From: Aeromonas sanarellii
GTDB taxonomy: Bacteria > Pseudomonadota > Gammaproteobacteria > Enterobacterales > Aeromonadaceae
DNA: 64,000 nt
Assembly: GCF_000820085.1 (NCBI RefSeq)
Contig: NZ_CDBN01000039.1
Coordinates: 25,799 to 89,798 of the forward strand
Direction: 5' to 3'
The position numbers and the translations under genes are program-made. The notes under the pieces are model-generated. The model was not told the DNA's origin, made no database searches, and worked only from the letters and a program-made list of their open reading frames with translations. Positions 62,484 to 64,000 of the stretch are shown in pieces (within the stretch, counting starts at the first letter, position 1; each line of letters starts with the position of its first letter).

Positions 62484-63914
62484 CTAAATAATTGAATCAG
62501 TATCTTCGTTAAGATCCAAGGTAATATGGCTATCACGTCTACGATTATACTCATCAACGAATGAGAAGTCATACCGAACCGTTCTAGAGCGCATAAGAAC
62601 TTTATCTAGCGCTTTCACAACTAATTCTGCTGTTATTTTCCCGTCTCTTTCCATCAATAATGTTGGTTTTGTTAGAAACTCCTCATACAGCCAATCTAGT
62701 CGTGTGAGCAATTCTTCAATTACTTCATGATTTGGCTCTGGAGTAATTAGTTCATCAACAGAAAGTCCCGTAAAATATGACAGTTGTTCAATCTGATCTG
62801 GATTATAAAACTGAGATGGTGGTCTATCTCGCTTACTCGTATTACAGGTCGCACACAACGCCGTAGCAGTACCATCAAGAGGCCAGAGCAGAGCTAACGG
62901 GCGAGTGTGATCTAAGTGCATTTTACGTTTGTTCGGGATTCGATTATTGCAGTTGAAGCAATGCCCATTGAAACGATTCCAAACATCATCAAGCAGCTCT
63001 CGTCCAGTTGTGGTTCGATAGCTTAACTGTGGTGATTGTTGATAGACCTCGGCAATCAACAGTTCGAAGTTACGACGTCGTTGACTATCCTCTTTCATCT
63101 GTGCAGCCGTTCTCTGCCAGTTCAAGGGCATGTTTACGAAGTATTTTTTGCAGAATCTACACTCAAGCTGATATCCGTAATGCAAGTACACTGTACTTTG
63201 CGTTTCAATATTCGTAAGGCTCCCAAATCCTTTGTGTTGGCATGGAGCTTTCGCAACGCAATGGTTAGAAAAACACAAATGCTCTCGTTCATTATTGATG
63301 TTGATGGGTAAAAATCTGGCACAACGGTTACAAGATTTCAAATGGAATAGCGCTGCTTTTTTATAGTTCTTTAATAATCCTTCATATTGAATCCTTATGT
63401 TTCCCTCCTCTGTATAAAACCCAGCTTCAGGCATAATTGAGTGCATGTTATTGAGGTAACCGAGCTGATCGTTTTCAATTGCCGTATCAAACGCTTCATG
63501 CCAAATCAAACCACATTCTAGGCCATAGAAGGCAACTGGCGTATTAATTTCAGAGTAAAAAGATATCGAAGCTGTTTGTGACGCCCCATTTAGCTGCCAC
63601 ATTGAACCAAACTTAGATGTGTTATCTGATGAGCATTTTGAATACTCATTTTTCTCTGAGTTTGGATTGCAAAATGATACTTCAACAAACTCCTCACACT
63701 GGAAAAAACCACCAAAACCAATATAAGATTGTCCATCACTTACAGGAAAGTCAAAGAACACTGTTAAACGCCTACCAGCCTCGAGCAAGAGTGGAACTAC
63801 TAGCTCAGCTTTATACTCTCCACCTGTGCTGTCGGGATGACTCTTAAATCCAGACCTTCTAGTTGTTGTTCTACGTACACCTGAATATACAGTTTTTCCT
63901 GGTAATTTTGCCAC
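62484..63914 (-). CDS. HNH endonuclease, probable restriction enzyme or defence nuclease
   Basis: The 476-aa protein has an HNH nuclease core at about residues 319-365: C-x2-C (CFNCNN), MHLDHTRPLAL with the catalytic His pair, and LCATCNTSKRD. Upstream are further Cys/His clusters (CNRCAR, CFSNHC, ECRFCKK) that may be zinc-binding, perhaps for DNA recognition. The N-terminal 190 residues are of unknown fold. The start is a GTG at 63914 with GAGGTGG seven nt upstream. Facing the methyltransferase gene, it could be the nuclease of a type IIS-like system; McrA-like action on modified DNA is an alternative. Confidence 0.8.
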   Translation of the reverse strand: MAKLPGKTVYSGVRRTTTRRSGFKSHPDSTGGEYKAELVVPLLLEAGRRLTVFFDFPVSDGQSYIGFGGFFQCEEFVEVSFCNPNSEKNEYSKCSSDNTSKFGSMWQLNGASQTASISFYSEINTPVAFYGLECGLIWHEAFDTAIENDQLGYLNNMHSIMPEAGFYTEEGNIRIQYEGLLKNYKKAALFHLKSCNRCARFLPININNEREHLCFSNHCVAKAPCQHKGFGSLTNIETQSTVYLHYGYQLECRFCKKYFVNMPLNWQRTAAQMKEDSQRRRNFELLIAEVYQQSPQLSYRTTTGRELLDDVWNRFNGHCFNCNNRIPNKRKMHLDHTRPLALLWPLDGTATALCATCNTSKRDRPPSQFYNPDQIEQLSYFTGLSVDELITPEPNHEVIEELLTRLDWLYEEFLTKPTLLMERDGKITAELVVKALDKVLMRSRTVRYDFSFVDEYNRRRDSHITLDLNEDTDSII

Positions 63915-64000
63915 TTGACCACCTCACTAAACATTAGAAGTAGTTTTATATAGGAAAAAAGATACATTTCAACAGAAAATGGCGTTGTTGCCCAAATCAG

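Noticed and set aside
50334..64000. Direct repeat of the thrW 3' end as a right attachment site
   Set aside because: No second copy of the tRNA 3' sequence was seen within the window; the right end, if it exists, lies outside.
1..64000. CRISPR arrays and rRNA genes
   Set aside because: No regularly spaced repeats and no rRNA-like sequence were seen.

Overview
The window looks like a chromosomal segment of a gammaproteobacterium, most probably an Aeromonas. The housekeeping genes (phoP/phoQ-like, glk, hexR, pykA, an RND pump, fadE, a psrA-like regulator, a ycdX-like PHP phosphatase) are GC-rich and closest in feel to Aeromonas proteins. The genus is inferred from protein character and gene content, not from a database search.

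Positions 1-34,800 form one large surface-polysaccharide region, almost entirely on the minus strand, so transcription runs from high to low coordinates. It contains two tandem Wzx/Wzy-type polymer clusters. Each is headed by a JUMPstart/ops element (34,748-34,786 and 18,696-18,733), and the two elements share an identical 27-bp core. Cluster A (about 34.5 to 19.2 kb) is rmlB-rmlA-fdtA-fdtC-fdtB-wzx-GT-wzy-GT-GT-wbaP/wecP-rmlD-rmlC-ugd, then wzz and a terminator. It should make dTDP-L-rhamnose, a dTDP-3-acetamido-3,6-dideoxyhexose (Fuc3NAc or Qui3NAc) and UDP-glucuronate, and looks like an O-antigen locus. Cluster B (about 18.6 to 7.57 kb) is wecA-wzx-acetyltransferase-wzy-GT4-GT4-TupA-like ATP-grasp-GT4-UDP-GlcA 4-epimerase-ugd, and predicts an acidic polymer containing uronic acid. 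It is followed by wza-wzb-wzc and gfcA-gfcB-gfcC-gfcD, the export and assembly genes of group 4 (O-antigen) capsules. The inner genes of both clusters are AT-rich compared with their borders, as expected for serotype-specific cassettes that move between strains.

Positions 35-50.3 kb are core genome: a PhoPQ-type two-component system, glucokinase divergent from HexR, pyruvate kinase II, a two-gene RND efflux system, and a psrA-like gene just upstream of fadE with a palindromic operator at the psrA start. The psrA/ycdX divergent spacer holds two facing Rho-independent terminators, which suggests two unannotated small transcripts.

From a thrW-type tRNA-Thr(CGU) at 50,334 onward lies an accessory region. 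It carries a DUF932 protein, a YqaJ-type nuclease, a phage/ICE-like protein, a lone serine recombinase, three small exported proteins of unknown function, an LRAT-like membrane protein, DUF2787, two further unknowns, RadC, a short unknown, a decayed IS5/IS903-like element, and an AT-rich convergent pair: an 808-aa methyltransferase with two catalytic domains and an HNH endonuclease. The pair looks like a restriction-modification or defence locus. Two LexA-like boxes lie directly in front of the methyltransferase, which would make it SOS-regulated. This is the most unusual feature of the window.
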